The position numbers and the translations under genes are program-made. From the NCBI GenBank assembly GCA_033794685.1, contig JARAYZ010000006.1: a stretch of 64,000 nt of DNA. The stretch is one strand, 5' to 3'. Below are positions 9,540 through 17,453 of this stretch, one piece after another. The stretch comes from Lentzea sp033794685 (lineage in GTDB: Bacteria > Actinomycetota > Actinomycetes > Mycobacteriales > Pseudonocardiaceae). The first letter of the stretch is position 1. Each line of letters starts with the position of its first letter. A model generated the notes under the pieces. The model saw only the letters and a list, made by a program, of their open reading frames with translations. It was not told the origin of the DNA and did no database searches.

Positions 9540-11126
9540 TCAAGCCCGGCTCGCGCCGAACTCCTCTACCCCGATGACCGGCCGCAACGCCCGCTCCACG
9601 GCGGGGGTCGCGAACGCGCGCCGGATCACGTCCCGGCACAGGACGTTGCCGACCGCGCCCATGACCATCGCCTGGTCCAGCGAGAGGTAGCGCCGTGCGA
9701 TCGCACCCGACCGCACGGCGACCGAGTCGAAGAAGCCGCCCGAACCGTAGGCGCGCAGATCCTGTTGGATGCCAACGAGATTGGCGTAGGCCTCATCGCG
9801 TTCGTGCATCATCGCCAGGAACGCCGCGTGCGGGGTGACCACGCCGTCGCCGAACGACGGTGTGGGCGCGGTGGCGGGACGGCAGGTGCCGAAGCCGACG
9901 TCGTAGTTCGTCATCTCCTGGTCGGAGAAGTACCCGTTGGCGCCGTTGCCCGGCTCGTTGCCGGGACCCATGCCGAGCGCGTCGACGCCGTACTCGCGGT
10001 AGCCGCCGGCGGGGTTGCTCGCCGGGCTGAAGCCCCAGTAGCCGTACTTCGCCTCGAGCAGCCCGTGCTCGCGCTGGGCGCGGACGTGCAGCCGGTGGTT
10101 GCGGCCCCACGATCGCGGCGCCCACTTCGCCTCGGGTACGAAGACGTCCGGCATCAGTTCCTCGAACATCGACCCTCCCCAGCCCGGCACGATCCGCATG
10201 CCGCGGTAGGTGTAGGCGCCTTCGAAGACCTCGATGCCGTAGTAGGTGCGGTTCTCCCCCACCGGTTGCATCTCGTGCCACGACCAGTCGCACGACGCCG
10301 GGAACGTCCGCCACATGGCGAAGTACTGCTTCGGCGGGATCTGGCCGGTGATGATGCCGAGGTAGCTGGTGATGCGGGTCTCGGAGACCGTGGTGTCGTA
10401 GTGGTGCGTCGTGAGCCAGACCGGGTCGCCGCCGATGTGCGTGCCCCGGTAGACGCCGCCGGGGCGGTCGTGGTCGAACGGGAAGAACCCGCCGTGGACC
10501 AGCCCGCCGGGCCGCACCGGGTGCGCGGGGTCGTCGCCGGGGTTGTAGAAGGAGTCCCACCGCATGCGCGCGAAGAGCCGCGTTGCCAGTGGAGCCGCCG
10601 CGCGGTCCGCTCCCGCCACGACGAGCAGCGCCGCGCCGAGCCAGCCGTTGTCCACACTGGAGCAGAACGGGTGGACGACCGCGCCGGTGCCGGGCCAGGC
10701 GCGCAACGCCTCACCGGTTTCCTCGTCGTACCAGTTGAAGTACATGCCGCTCGCGGTGTGGTGTTCCATCCGGTCCAGGGTCGTGAGCGTGCGGATCAAC
10801 CGCGCCGACGCCTCGTCCTTCGAGATGAACCCGAGTTCGCGGGCGACGACCGTCGACCACAGGTAGCCGCCGATGTTGGTCGGCGAGGTGTATCCGGAAC
10901 GATCGGCCGGGGCGAGCGACTCGGGGATGTTGTCCGCGGGCAGGCCGGTGCCCGACGGCGTCATGGCGACGAGGCTGCGCCACGTGTCGCGGGCCCAGCC
11001 GCGGATCCGGGCCGGGTCGTACCCCCGGCCGGGCGCCGCGAGTGCGGACGGGGTGCCGGGGAGCGCGAGTGCGGCGGCGGTCCCCAGGAACAGTGTTCGG
11101 CGGGTGATCCCTGCGGCTGAGTTCAT
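9540..11126 (-). CDS. Secreted glucoamylase-like glycoside hydrolase (GH144/DUF3131-related)
   Basis: I start it at 11126 (MNSAAGITRRTLFLG), which has AAGGGG at good spacing; 528 aa. The RR followed by a hydrophobic stretch ending in SALAAPG looks like a Tat signal. The mature part contains SPTNIGGYLWSTVVARELG, SGMYFNWYDEETGE, DNGWLGAAL, GGSMFEELMP and YWGFSPASNPAGGY. These resemble the (alpha/alpha)6-barrel family called glucoamylase or Glycoamylase in domain databases, which includes GH144 endo-beta-1,2-glucanases. It lies between a sugar permease and a GH3 in the same operon, which fits extracellular glucan cleavage followed by uptake. The exact linkage specificity is an inference. Confidence 0.75.
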   Translation of the reverse strand: MNSAAGITRRTLFLGTAAALALPGTPSALAAPGRGYDPARIRGWARDTWRSLVAMTPSGTGLPADNIPESLAPADRSGYTSPTNIGGYLWSTVVARELGFISKDEASARLIRTLTTLDRMEHHTASGMYFNWYDEETGEALRAWPGTGAVVHPFCSSVDNGWLGAALLVVAGADRAAAPLATRLFARMRWDSFYNPGDDPAHPVRPGGLVHGGFFPFDHDRPGGVYRGTHIGGDPVWLTTHHYDTTVSETRITSYLGIITGQIPPKQYFAMWRTFPASCDWSWHEMQPVGENRTYYGIEVFEGAYTYRGMRIVPGWGGSMFEELMPDVFVPEAKWAPRSWGRNHRLHVRAQREHGLLEAKYGYWGFSPASNPAGGYREYGVDALGMGPGNEPGNGANGYFSDQEMTNYDVGFGTCRPATAPTPSFGDGVVTPHAAFLAMMHERDEAYANLVGIQQDLRAYGSGGFFDSVAVRSGAIARRYLSLDQAMVMGAVGNVLCRDVIRRAFATPAVERALRPVIGVEEFGASRA

Positions 11127-11146
11127 GTGAGTCCCCTTCGGACCTC

Positions 11147-11962
11147 TCACTTGATGCCGGTGGTCGCGATGCCTTCGATGAAGCGCCGCTGGAAGACCAG
11201 GAAGACGAGCAGCACCGGGATGACGACGATGGTGGCCCCGGCGAGGAGCAGGCCGTACTGGATGGAGTTCTGACCGGTCGAGTAGAGGGCGAGGGCGACG
11301 GGAAGCGTGTACTCGCTCTCCTGCTGCGCCACCACCAGCGGCCAGAGGAAGTTGTTCCAGCTGCCCAGGAACGTGAGGATGCCCAGCGTGGCGAGCGCGG
11401 GCCCGCACAGCGGCAGGACGATGCGGGCGAAGATGCGCACCTCGCCCGCGCCGTCGACCCGTCCGGCGTCGAGCAGCTCACCGGGCAGGCCCGTGATGAA
11501 CTGCCGCATCAGGAAGACCCCGAACGGCGACACGAGGAACGGCAGGATCAGCGCGGGCAGGGAGTTCGCCAGGCCCGCGTTGACGACCAGGACGTACAGC
11601 GGCACGAACGTCACGACGCCGGGGATCATCAGGGTCGCCATGACGACCAGGAACAGCGTCCGCCTGCCCCGGAACTCCAGTTTGGCGAGCGCGTAGCCGA
11701 CCATCGAGCAGAACAGCAGGTTCCCGGCCGTCACCAGCACGGCGACGATGGCCGAGTTCAGGAAGTACGTCCCGAAACGCAGACGGGAGAACAGTTGTGT
11801 GTAGTTGTCCAGCGACGCGGCCTCGGGCAGCCACGTCGGCGGGTTCGCCAGGATCTCACCCTCGCCCTTGAGGCTGCCCAGCACCATCCAGGCGAACGGC
11901 GCGATCACCGCGACGAGCGCGATCGTGAGCGGAACGTAGAGCCACCAACGGTTTCGGGTCAT
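11147..11962 (-). CDS. Sugar ABC transporter permease (MalG type)
   Basis: The ATG at 11962 has GAGGAG seven bases upstream and sits 2 bp after the stop of the partner permease; 271 aa. It has six predicted membrane helices and the ABC-permease EAA-like loop (LPGELLDAGRVDGAGEVRIFARIVLPL). It forms the channel with the next gene and works with the binding lipoprotein encoded upstream. No ATPase is encoded in this operon, so a shared MsiK-type ATPase elsewhere in the genome is likely, as is usual for carbohydrate importers of this class in actinomycetes. Confidence 0.92.
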   Translation of the reverse strand: MTRNRWWLYVPLTIALVAVIAPFAWMVLGSLKGEGEILANPPTWLPEAASLDNYTQLFSRLRFGTYFLNSAIVAVLVTAGNLLFCSMVGYALAKLEFRGRRTLFLVVMATLMIPGVVTFVPLYVLVVNAGLANSLPALILPFLVSPFGVFLMRQFITGLPGELLDAGRVDGAGEVRIFARIVLPLCGPALATLGILTFLGSWNNFLWPLVVAQQESEYTLPVALALYSTGQNSIQYGLLLAGATIVVIPVLLVFLVFQRRFIEGIATTGIK

Positions 11963-11964
11963 GG

Positions 11965-12861
11965 TCAGCTCCTCTCCCGCAGCAGGCGGAACTGCACGGC
12001 GGTGACGACCGCGATCACGACGAAGATCAGGTAGCTCATGGCGGAGGCGTAGCCGTAGTTGCCGAAACCGAACTGCCGGTAGGTGTACATGGACGCCGAG
12101 ATCGTCGAGTTGAGCGGACCGCCGTTGGTCATGACGTAGGGCTCCTCGAAGAACTGCAGGTAGCCGATCGCCGTGGTCACCGAGACGAACAGCAGCGTCG
12201 GGCGCAGCAGCGGCAGCGTGATGTACCGGAACCGTGTGAAAGCCCCGGCGCCGTCGATGGACGCCGCCTCGTGCAGGGACGCCGGTACCGCCTGCAGCCC
12301 GGCCAGAAAGATGATCATCGCGGTGCCGAAGTTGCGCCACGCGGCCATCAGGATCAGCGCGGGCATCGACCAGTCCGGGTCACCGAGCCAGTTCGGGCCG
12401 TCGATCCCGACCCAGCCCAGCACGGTGTTGATCAGCCCGAACTCGTCCTGCAGCAGGAACCTCCACACGACGGCGACCGCCACGATCGAGGTGATCACGG
12501 GCGTGTAGAAGCCCAGCCGGAAGAACGCGCGGAACCGCGAGATCCCCTTGTCCAGCACCACGGCCGCCCCGAGCGCGATGACCAGCGTGAGCGGCACGCC
12601 GGCCAGCACGAAGTACGCGGTGTTCGCGGCCGCGGTGCGGAACAGCGGGTCGGCGAACGCCTGCAGGTAGTTGTCCAGGCCGACGAACTCCACCGCGAAC
12701 GGCGTGCGCAGGTCGCGGTTGCGGGTGTCGGTGAGACTCATGAACAGCGACTGGACGACCGGCCACGCCGTGAACACGAGGAACAGCAGGCAGAACGGCA
12801 GGATCAGCAACCACGCCGCCCGCTCGGCCCCGCGGCGGCGGGTCGCCGCGGGGGAGCTCAC
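11965..12861 (-). CDS. Sugar ABC transporter permease (MalF type)
   Basis: The GTG at 12861 overlaps the stop of the binding-protein gene (GTGA), indicating translational coupling; 298 aa. Membrane helices begin at AAWLLILPFCLLFLVF. The EAA-like loop reads LQAVPASLHEAASIDGAGAF. Partner of the MalG-type permease encoded just downstream. A much longer open frame extends upstream, but that part is a shadow of the binding-protein gene. Confidence 0.92.
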   Translation of the reverse strand: MSSPAATRRRGAERAAWLLILPFCLLFLVFTAWPVVQSLFMSLTDTRNRDLRTPFAVEFVGLDNYLQAFADPLFRTAAANTAYFVLAGVPLTLVIALGAAVVLDKGISRFRAFFRLGFYTPVITSIVAVAVVWRFLLQDEFGLINTVLGWVGIDGPNWLGDPDWSMPALILMAAWRNFGTAMIIFLAGLQAVPASLHEAASIDGAGAFTRFRYITLPLLRPTLLFVSVTTAIGYLQFFEEPYVMTNGGPLNSTISASMYTYRQFGFGNYGYASAMSYLIFVVIAVVTAVQFRLLRERS

Positions 12862-14132
12862 TTCCCGGTGCCGATGGAGTCGGCCGACGCCTGCGCTGCT
12901 TTCAGGGCCGCGGCGGGGTCGGCGCCGGAGCGGGCCACCTTCTCGACCTCGGTGTCGAGCGCGGTGATCGCCTGCTCCCAGGTGGCGAAGGTCGGCGGCG
13001 CCTGCGCGGTCTCGAGCTGCTTGCCGAACGTCGCGAGCTTGGTGTCGGCGGTGAGGGCCGGGTCCTGCCAGGCGTCGCGCACCGACGGCAGGACAGTCGC
13101 CTGCTGGTACCACTTCACCTGGGTCTTCTCGTCGGCCAGCCAGTTCACGAACTTCCACGCGGAGTCGCGGTTCTTCGTCTCCTTGAACACGACGAGGTTC
13201 GACCCGCCGACGAAGCTCGACGACGTCTTCTTCACCGGCATCGGCATGACGTCGTACTTGTCCTTGAAGCCGTCGCCGCCGAGCTTCTCGACCGCCGACA
13301 TCATCCAGGGACCCGAGATGAACATCGGCACCCTGCCGCTGACGAAGTCCGGCTCGGTGGTGGGCTGGGCGGGGGCTCCCTTGTCCGCGATGCCCTCGGC
13401 GAAGAAGGAACCGTAGTACTCCAGCGCCTCCTTCAGCTCGGGGCTGTCGAAGTTGTACGCCCCGTTGTCGTTCTTGGTCAGAGATGCGCCGTTCGACCAC
13501 GCGAAGGGCAGCAACGACTGCCAGGATCCCGTGCCGCCCGCCTGCAGCCCGATCCCGAACTTCGCGCCCGCCTTGGCCTGCAACGCCTTGGCCATCTCCT
13601 TGAGGCCCTGCCAGTCCTTCGGCGGCGTCTCGTACCCGGCCGTCTTGGCCAGGTCCTTGCGGTAGTACAGGAGCCTCGTCTCGACGTACCACGGGATGCC
13701 GTACGACTTCCCGTCCACCTCGGTCGTGCCCTGCGCGCCTTCGAAGAACGCCTTGGCGTCGATCGTGGACGGGGTCGGGTCGAGCGCGCCGAGTCCCGCG
13801 AACTCACCCATCCAGGTCGATCCGACCATCGCCGCGTCGGGGGTCTGGCCCGCCGTGATCGCCGAGGTGAACTTGTTGTGCGCGGCGTCCCACGGAATCG
13901 CGGTCACCTGGACGTCGACACCGGGGTTGGCGTCCTCGAACTCCTTGGCGAGCGCGGGGAGCTTCTCCCCCTCGGCGCCCATGGCCCAGACGGTGACGGT
14001 GCCGGTGGCGGGGCCGTCGGCGATGCCGGCGCTGCTCTGCCCACCGGCCTGGTCGTCACCACGCCCGCAGGCGGCCAGCACCAGCACGAGGGCGGACACC
14101 CCCGCGAGTGATTTGGCTGTCTTGTGCACCAT
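12858..14132 (-). CDS. Sugar ABC transporter solute-binding lipoprotein (family 1)
   Basis: 424 aa, with GAGGAG five bases before the ATG. It has a lipoprotein signal ending in the lipobox LAAC (Cys near residue 22). The mature protein has the family 1 extracellular binding fold (TVTVWAMGAEGEKLPALAKE, TPDAAMVGSTWMGEFAGLGAL, then GIPWYVETRLLYYRKDL). It presumably captures the oligosaccharide released by the secreted hydrolase. It begins 39 bp after lacI and has no promoter-sized gap of its own, so it is probably transcribed with lacI. Confidence 0.92.
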   Translation of the reverse strand: MVHKTAKSLAGVSALVLVLAACGRGDDQAGGQSSAGIADGPATGTVTVWAMGAEGEKLPALAKEFEDANPGVDVQVTAIPWDAAHNKFTSAITAGQTPDAAMVGSTWMGEFAGLGALDPTPSTIDAKAFFEGAQGTTEVDGKSYGIPWYVETRLLYYRKDLAKTAGYETPPKDWQGLKEMAKALQAKAGAKFGIGLQAGGTGSWQSLLPFAWSNGASLTKNDNGAYNFDSPELKEALEYYGSFFAEGIADKGAPAQPTTEPDFVSGRVPMFISGPWMMSAVEKLGGDGFKDKYDVMPMPVKKTSSSFVGGSNLVVFKETKNRDSAWKFVNWLADEKTQVKWYQQATVLPSVRDAWQDPALTADTKLATFGKQLETAQAPPTFATWEQAITALDTEVEKVARSGADPAAALKAAQASADSIGTGK

Positions 14133-14171
14133 GGACTCCTCGCCTTCCTTGAGTCTGAAGTGGACGGTGGT

Positions 14172-15188
14172 TCAGCAGCCGCACGACGAGCGCACGACGA
14201 GGCGCGTCGGCAGCATCTGCGCGTGTGCGCGGGGTGTCTCGCCGGCGACGAGCTCGTGCAGGCGATCAGCGGCCAGCGCACCGAGTTCGTGCACGGGCTG
14301 GCGCACGGTGGTCAGCCCCGGCCGCACGTACCGCGCCGCCATGACGTCGTCCCAGCCGACCACCGCGATGTCGCCCGGAACCTGACGTCCCGCGTCCTGC
14401 AGCGTCGTCATGACCGACAACGCGAGTTCGTCGTTGGCGCACATCAGGGCGTCCGCCTCGTGAGAACCGGCGAGCAACCCCCGTGCGAAACCGACGCCCT
14501 CGCTCTCGCACAACGCCATCCGCACGGGTTCGGCGGCGCGCAGCCCGCGGTCGCGGTGCGCGGCGACGAACCCCGCGTACCGGTTGCGGACGTCCGGCCC
14601 GCTGTCCGGATCACCGACGAACAACGCCCGCCGCCTGCCGTGGTCCAGCACGTGCCCGGCGAGCTCTCGCGCGCTCTCCAGGTTCTCCGCCGCGACCGCC
14701 TCGACGCCGTCCCCCGGCTCCCCGGCGATGACGACCACCGGCTTGCGGGAGCGCAACGACCGCACCACCCCGTCCGGGATCGCCGCGAACACCGCGATGG
14801 CGTCCACCCGCGTCGCCAGCTGCCGCACGGCGGCGGTCAGGTCGGTGCGGCTGTCGGTGAGCACGAGGACGACGGACTGCGCGAGCTCGGCGGCGCGGGC
14901 CTCGAAGCCCATCAGCAGCTCGGCGTAGTAGGGACCGGACAGTTCCGGCAGCACGAGCCCGTGCGCCTCGTGATGGCGCACGGCCAGGCTGCGCGCTGCT
15001 CCGAGCGGCACGTAACCCAGTTCGTCGACGGCGGCGAGCACCTTCTGCCGGGTCGTCTCGGCCACGACCGTCACGCCCTGGAGCACCCGCGAGACCGTGG
15101 CGATCGAGACGCCGGCGCGGTCGGCGACGGAGTAGATCGTCGCTCCCGCCGCCGGAGTCCCGGGAGTGGCTTGCTGCTGCTTCCGCAC
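14172..15188 (-). CDS. LacI-family transcriptional repressor
   Basis: 338 aa from a GTG. The N-terminal LacI helix-turn-helix (YSVADRAGVSIATVSRVLQG) and hinge helix (GAARSLAV) are followed by a periplasmic-binding-like effector domain. It is the first gene of the operon, with two identical palindromes just upstream, so it most likely represses itself and the transport and hydrolase genes behind it until its sugar ligand appears. The C-terminus ends in RSSCGC; these cysteines are unusual for the family. Confidence 0.93.
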   Translation of the reverse strand: MRKQQQATPGTPAAGATIYSVADRAGVSIATVSRVLQGVTVVAETTRQKVLAAVDELGYVPLGAARSLAVRHHEAHGLVLPELSGPYYAELLMGFEARAAELAQSVVLVLTDSRTDLTAAVRQLATRVDAIAVFAAIPDGVVRSLRSRKPVVVIAGEPGDGVEAVAAENLESARELAGHVLDHGRRRALFVGDPDSGPDVRNRYAGFVAAHRDRGLRAAEPVRMALCESEGVGFARGLLAGSHEADALMCANDELALSVMTTLQDAGRQVPGDIAVVGWDDVMAARYVRPGLTTVRQPVHELGALAADRLHELVAGETPRAHAQMLPTRLVVRSSCGC

Positions 15189-15222
15189 TGCGCTGCCGCC
15201 CTGTCGTCGACCTTCTGAATCG

Positions 15223-15238
15223 ATGTAAGCGCTTACAT
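15223..15238. promoter_or_regulatory. LacI-family operator O1
   Basis: Perfect 16-bp palindrome ATGTAAGCGCTTACAT with the central CG typical of LacI/CcpA-family sites, 34 bp upstream of the lacI start. It is the promoter-proximal copy of a pair. Confidence 0.75.
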
Positions 15239-15252
15239 TTCACGTGCGCTCA

Positions 15253-15268
15253 ATGTAAGCGCTTACAT
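15253..15268. promoter_or_regulatory. LacI-family operator O2
   Basis: Second identical ATGTAAGCGCTTACAT, exactly 30 bp from the first, so both lie on the same face of the helix, as expected for cooperative binding. From 15269 to the TIR-gene stop at 15511 I see no gene and no further site. Confidence 0.75.
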
Positions 15269-15510
15269 CACTTCGTTTCGGCAAATATAGGCACGGTCCA
15301 GCGCCCGGCACAAGGGTGGACGGCGGCCCGACCGGTCGTTCATGGCAGCAAAACCACAGGTCACACCGCTGGTCGAGGTATCTGACATTTGTTGACGGAC
15401 AGCGTGGACCGCGGTGATGTGGACGTCGCCGTCATGCACAGCCCCGTTCGCTGCCTCGGGCGCGGGTCGTCGCTGAGATCCGCAAGGACCGGTCGGAGCC
15501 GTCGAGCCGC

Positions 15511-16248
15511 TCAATCCCACTCGTCGCTGGAACTTCGCGTCCACCCCTCGTCGATGTTCAGGTGGCCCTCGTCAGGTGGGGCGCCGGACCCGAAGGTGAC
15601 GACCGCGGAGGGCGTCACGGACACGTGCAACGTCACCGAGTCCGGCTGTGTCTTGTGGTGAGCCAACGACGTCGGGCCCGAGTTCGGCGGGACCTCGACC
15701 GGCAGGGTGTACGAGCCCCACCTGAGCACGACCTTGTGAGGAGCGCCCGCGTTCTCCGCGGCCGCCATGACCCTGACCCACACCGGTCCCACGTAAGCCT
15801 TCGGATGGTCGCAATGCCACTCGGGAGCCGGCTCCCGCCTGAACAACGACTTCACCTGACCGGCGAGCACCTCGAGTCCGTCGGACCACGTCAGGTACAG
15901 CTTGTGCGCGAGTAGCGGGTACTTCTCCGCGAACTTGTCCGGGTCGACGTCCAGAACGGCGACGACATGCGTGACCCCGGTCCGGATCTCCCGGGAGAGC
16001 GCAGCGTTCAGCTCCGTTTCCACGCCTCTCCGCCCCAGGAAGTTCTCGGTGACGATGACGAGGACGTAGCGGGAAGTGGCCAGCCCCGCGTCGATCTGCG
16101 CGATGATGCTGTCACCTGGCCGGATCTCGGCCTCGTCGATCCAGCAACTGAGGCCGAGCCGGTTGAGCTCGCGGTAGAGCACGCGTCCGTGGGTCACCTT
16201 GTCCACGGCGGCGTGACAGAGGAAGACGTCTCGGCCTCGACCCCGCAC
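15511..16248 (-). CDS. TIR-domain protein with an unknown C-terminal domain
   Basis: 245 aa from a GTG at 16248 with GGAG six bases upstream. Residues 1-135 are a TIR domain: DVFLCHAAVDK, CWIDEAEIRPGDSI, SRYVLVIVTENFLG, then VETEL, whose second Glu aligns with the catalytic Glu of NAD-cleaving TIRs. The usual Trp four residues before that Glu is replaced by Gly. Residues about 150-245 form a beta-rich domain I cannot name (KAYVGPVWVRVMAA, VVLRWGSYTLPVEVP). It lies 37 bp downstream of the next TIR gene on the same strand, so the two are probably one operon. The likely role is a defence or cell-death effector that degrades NAD; the C-terminal domain could sense or bind a ligand. Confidence 0.8.
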   Translation of the reverse strand: MRGRGRDVFLCHAAVDKVTHGRVLYRELNRLGLSCWIDEAEIRPGDSIIAQIDAGLATSRYVLVIVTENFLGRRGVETELNAALSREIRTGVTHVVAVLDVDPDKFAEKYPLLAHKLYLTWSDGLEVLAGQVKSLFRREPAPEWHCDHPKAYVGPVWVRVMAAAENAGAPHKVVLRWGSYTLPVEVPPNSGPTSLAHHKTQPDSVTLHVSVTPSAVVTFGSGAPPDEGHLNIDEGWTRSSSDEWD

Positions 16249-16285
16249 GTCAGCTCCTGACCGGGTTCGTCACGAGTTTCCGCCG

Positions 16286-16672
16286 CTACCGCAGTGCGGC
16301 ACACAACAGCTCGACGCCGGCCACCCAGTCCTGGGACAGGTCGGCGTACCGCTTGTCAGCCAAGATCGCCGGCGGCTTTCCACCGGCGAACAACGCCGTG
16401 AGCAGCTTGACGCTGTCGCCTTCGACCTGCCGCGCCAGCGTGGACATCCATTCCGCCGCCATCCACGACGACGAGCAGTCCGCCTCGGAGAAACACGCCA
16501 CCACGTAGTCGGCGCCGGCGAGCCCCTCGTTTATCTTTCCGACGATCGAATCACCGATCTTGATCTCCGAGGACGAGTACCACACCCGGTGGCCCCGCTG
16601 CTCGATCTCACGGACCAGCTTCTCCACCTCAACCTTGTCGACGAGTTTGTGGCACACGAAGACAGCGGCCAT
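16286..16672 (-). CDS. Stand-alone TIR-domain protein (128 aa)
   Basis: The ATG at 16672 (MAAVFVCH) is preceded by GGAGAGGTGAGC; an upstream in-frame ATG has no ribosome site. The protein is a single TIR domain: box 1 AAVFVCHKLVDK, VWYSSSEIKIGDSI, YVVACFSE, and SSWMAAEW with the Trp-x3-Glu that carries the catalytic Glu in enzymatic TIRs. By hand alignment it is about 52 percent identical, without gaps, to the 128-aa TIR encoded divergently at 17060. Expected to be a cytoplasmic NADase or signalling enzyme. Confidence 0.82.
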   Translation of the reverse strand: MAAVFVCHKLVDKVEVEKLVREIEQRGHRVWYSSSEIKIGDSIVGKINEGLAGADYVVACFSEADCSSSWMAAEWMSTLARQVEGDSVKLLTALFAGGKPPAILADKRYADLSQDWVAGVELLCAALR

Positions 16673-17059
16673 GCTCACCTCTCCACCGCACAACTCCCCG
16701 ATCGGCTTCCGCGAGCTTATCAGCGCAAGCTGGATCGACACCGCCGAACAACGCCGACTCGACCGGGTTTCGTCATTCCACTCGAACTGTCACATCACTT
16801 TCCCTCATATCTGGACAAAAAGAGGACAGAGAGGCAATAGCTGCAAAATCAAGCATTCCGAAACCTGAGCCGACCCGATTTGTCCACGTTCGTTCACCAT
16901 TTGCTCTCTCGATACCTGAACCACGCGCGGGGCGACGTTGATGCGAGGTGTCCCGGGTAACGCGAAGGTGCCGGCCACCGACGTGGATCGTGTGCCGCGG
17001 ACGCTTCGGCATCGCTGTCACCGCACCTCGTTGCGCCCACCACCACCATGGAGCCTCAC
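16673..17059. other. Divergent control region between two TIR genes
   Basis: 387 bp without a credible gene. It separates the minus-strand TIR operon from the plus-strand TIR/TIR-STAND operon and must hold promoters for both. The stretch 16780-16920 is visibly poorer in GC than its surroundings (for example ACAAAAAGAGG, GCAAAATCAAGC). I found no convincing -35/-10 pair or palindrome. Confidence 0.6.
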
Positions 17060-17446
17060 ATGGCCGCAGTTTTCATCAGCCACCGCAGCGCTGACCAGCA
17101 GGAAGCTGACCGGCTGGCGGCGGAGATACGCGGCCGCGGGCACGACGTGTGGATCGACAGCGAGCAGATCGACATCGGCGATTCCATCGTCGAGAAGATC
17201 GATGACGGTCTCGCGGACTCCGTCTTCGTGGTGCTGTGCCTCTCGAAGAAGGGGGTGGACAGTCCCTGGATGAGCAGGGAGTGGATGTCGGCCCTCGCCC
17301 GCCGGCTCAACGGGGTCGGTGTCACCCTCCTGCCGGTCCGGCTCACCGGCGGCGATCTGCCCGCGATCCTTTCCGACATCAAGTACGCGGACCTCACCTC
17401 GGACTGGGACGCGGGCGTGAACGCCCTGTGCAGTGCGATCCGCTGA
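17060..17446 (+). CDS. Stand-alone TIR-domain protein (128 aa), paralogue of the divergent gene
   Basis: The ATG at 17060 has GGAG six bases upstream; the ATG 12 bp earlier would waste that site. The start MAAVFISH also matches its paralogue exactly in position. Motifs: AAVFISHRSADQ, VWIDSEQIDIGDSI, FVVLCLSKKG, SPWMSREW with the catalytic-type Glu four residues after Trp. Its stop is 7 bp before the TIR-STAND gene, so the two are cotranscribed. Likely an enzymatic TIR effector working with the STAND sensor. Confidence 0.83.
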   Translation: MAAVFISHRSADQQEADRLAAEIRGRGHDVWIDSEQIDIGDSIVEKIDDGLADSVFVVLCLSKKGVDSPWMSREWMSALARRLNGVGVTLLPVRLTGGDLPAILSDIKYADLTSDWDAGVNALCSAIR

Positions 17447-17453
17447 AGCGAGG

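Noticed and set aside
7703..9577. 624-codon plus-strand frame over the GH3 gene
   Set aside because: The opposite strand encodes a complete GH3 enzyme; the plus frame is Arg/Val/Gly-rich without recognisable motifs.
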